Positions 4,523 to 5,238 of a DNA stretch of 5,238 bases are shown here, piece after piece (the first letter of the stretch is position 1; every line of letters begins with the position of its first letter). The position numbers and the translations under genes are program-made. Source of the stretch: Thermoflexus hugenholtzii JAD2 (GTDB lineage Bacteria > Chloroflexota > Dehalococcoidia > UBA2979); the NCBI GenBank assembly GCA_945889565.1, contig CAMDBZ010000130.1, positions 1 to 5,238 of the forward strand. The letters run 5' to 3'. The notes beneath the pieces were generated by a model, which saw only the letters and a list, made by a program, of their open reading frames with translations, had not been told where the DNA came from and did not search any database.

Positions 4523-5238
4523 GTGACCGCCCAGCCACTGTTCGATGACCGACTCGCCCGCCCCGCGCTCGGGCGGCGCCAGCTGTTGCGCGGCGGTGCG
4601 CTCGTCGTGTCGGGCCTGGCAGCCGCGGCGCTGCTCGGTTGCGGCGGCGACGACGACGAAGAGGCGCGGTCGAGCGACACGCCGTCGCAGCCCGCGGCGT
4701 CCGGCCAGGGCGCGCAGGGGCCGCAGGTTAAGGTCTTCAAGGACCCCAGCCTGCCGTACGCGTACACATTCCCGGAGCCGAACAAGCCGGTGAAGAAGGG
4801 CGGCGTGTTCAAGGTCGCCGTCAACTGGGACTACGCGACGCAGGACACGACGAAGGGCGCCGGGTCCGGCACCATCGTCGTGCCGAACATCGTCTACAAC
4901 CGCCTGCTGGGCCACGTCCGCGGCGTCAACCCGAACTACAACCCGTTCAAGCTGCAGCTGGAGCCAGAGCTCGCGAAGAGCTGGGAGCTGTCGCCTGACG
5001 GCATGACGCACACGTTTCACCTGCAGCCGGGCGTGAAGTGGCAGAACGTAAAGCCGCTCAACGGCCGCGCGTTCACCTCGGCCGACGCGAAGTTCACCTA
5101 CGAGCGGTACCAGCGCGAGGGCGTGAACACGCAGTACTTCGTGAACGTCGCGCGCTTCGACGCGCCCGAGCCGCAAACGCTCAAGATCGTCATGAAGCGG
5201 CCCACGGCGGACTTCCTCGTGCCGCTCGGCAGCTTCTA
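4523..5238 (+). CDS. Family 5 ABC transporter substrate-binding lipoprotein (peptide/nickel type), 3' end missing
   Basis: This is the extracytoplasmic binding protein of a DppA/OppA/NikA-like ABC importer. Only the first 238 codons are present; the family is usually 500-600 residues. The leader has a twin-arginine-like RRQLLRGG (18-25), then a hydrophobic stretch (26-38) and a lipobox LLGC with Cys40, the probable lipidated residue. An acidic, low-complexity linker (43-68) tethers the domain to the membrane. The SBP_bac_5 core begins with GGVFKVAVNWD (93-103). It continues with YNRLLG (125-130) and then LEPELAKSWELSPDGMTHTFHLQPGVKW (146-173). It ends in GRAFTSADAKFTYERY (181-196), the family's most conserved segment. 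The start is GTG at 4523, 8 nt after GGAGGG (4509-4514). It has its own promoter region after the hotdog pair. The permease and ATPase genes, if any, would lie beyond the right edge. The ligand (peptide, sugar, metal or other) cannot be told. Confidence 0.93.
   Translation, partial: MTAQPLFDDRLARPALGRRQLLRGGALVVSGLAAAALLGCGGDDDEEARSSDTPSQPAASGQGAQGPQVKVFKDPSLPYAYTFPEPNKPVKKGGVFKVAVNWDYATQDTTKGAGSGTIVVPNIVYNRLLGHVRGVNPNYNPFKLQLEPELAKSWELSPDGMTHTFHLQPGVKWQNVKPLNGRAFTSADAKFTYERYQREGVNTQYFVNVARFDAPEPQTLKIVMKRPTADFLVPLGSF

Noticed and set aside
4427..5176. Minus-strand open frame of 249 codons opposite the binding-protein gene
   Set aside because: Its composition (Arg, Val, His, Leu-rich) is that of a complement of GC-ending codons. 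The plus strand encodes a clear SBP_bac_5 protein with a ribosome binding site and lipobox.
1..5238. A coordinated new system linking dehydrogenase, LLM enzyme, hotdog pair and transporter
   Set aside because: The genes lie in at least five transcription units with alternating strands, promoters and a terminator between them. All belong to common families, and no shared signature ties them together.

Overview
The window is a very GC-rich stretch of bacterial chromosome (roughly 70% G+C or more by eye). Codons are strongly G/C-ending, so long spurious reading frames run opposite the real genes. It carries five recognisable complete genes and two genes cut by the window ends. There are no RNA genes, mobile elements or CRISPR arrays. 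The mixture of a FadE-like acyl-CoA dehydrogenase, a luciferase-like (LLM) flavin oxidoreductase, small hotdog proteins and a family 5 solute-binding lipoprotein with a twin-arginine leader would fit a GC-rich Chloroflexota (Dehalococcoidia-like) or deep actinobacterial lineage. That placement is inference from gene style only.

Left part (1-1044), minus strand: the first six codons of an unidentified gene (start at 19) sit behind a strong ribosome binding site and a TACAAT -10 box. Before it on the same strand is a ten-helix EamA/DMT family transporter (115-1044). A 96-bp divergent spacer follows, with a candidate promoter for a plus-strand acyl-CoA dehydrogenase (1141-2367).

Middle: the acyl-CoA dehydrogenase and the minus-strand LLM oxidoreductase (2446-3492) converge on a perfect 21-bp stem with a 4-nt loop, probably a shared bidirectional terminator. 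The oxidoreductase appears to be made from a leaderless mRNA, with a TAGAAT box 7 nt before its ATG and no Shine-Dalgarno sequence.

Right part, plus strand: two small hotdog-fold proteins (3581-4006 and 4014-4415) lie 7 bp apart and probably form a translationally coupled pair. After a 107-bp spacer with a perfect TATAAT box and an 18-bp palindrome comes the N-terminal part of a peptide/nickel-type (family 5) ABC transporter substrate-binding lipoprotein, which runs off the right edge.

The acyl-CoA dehydrogenase and the hotdog pair both suggest acyl-CoA metabolism, but they are separate transcription units and no common pathway is proven. I found no convincing new multi-gene system. The points most worth checking are the perfect hairpin, the leaderless start, the coupled hotdog pair, the displaced catalytic glutamate of the dehydrogenase and the palindrome in the lipoprotein leader.
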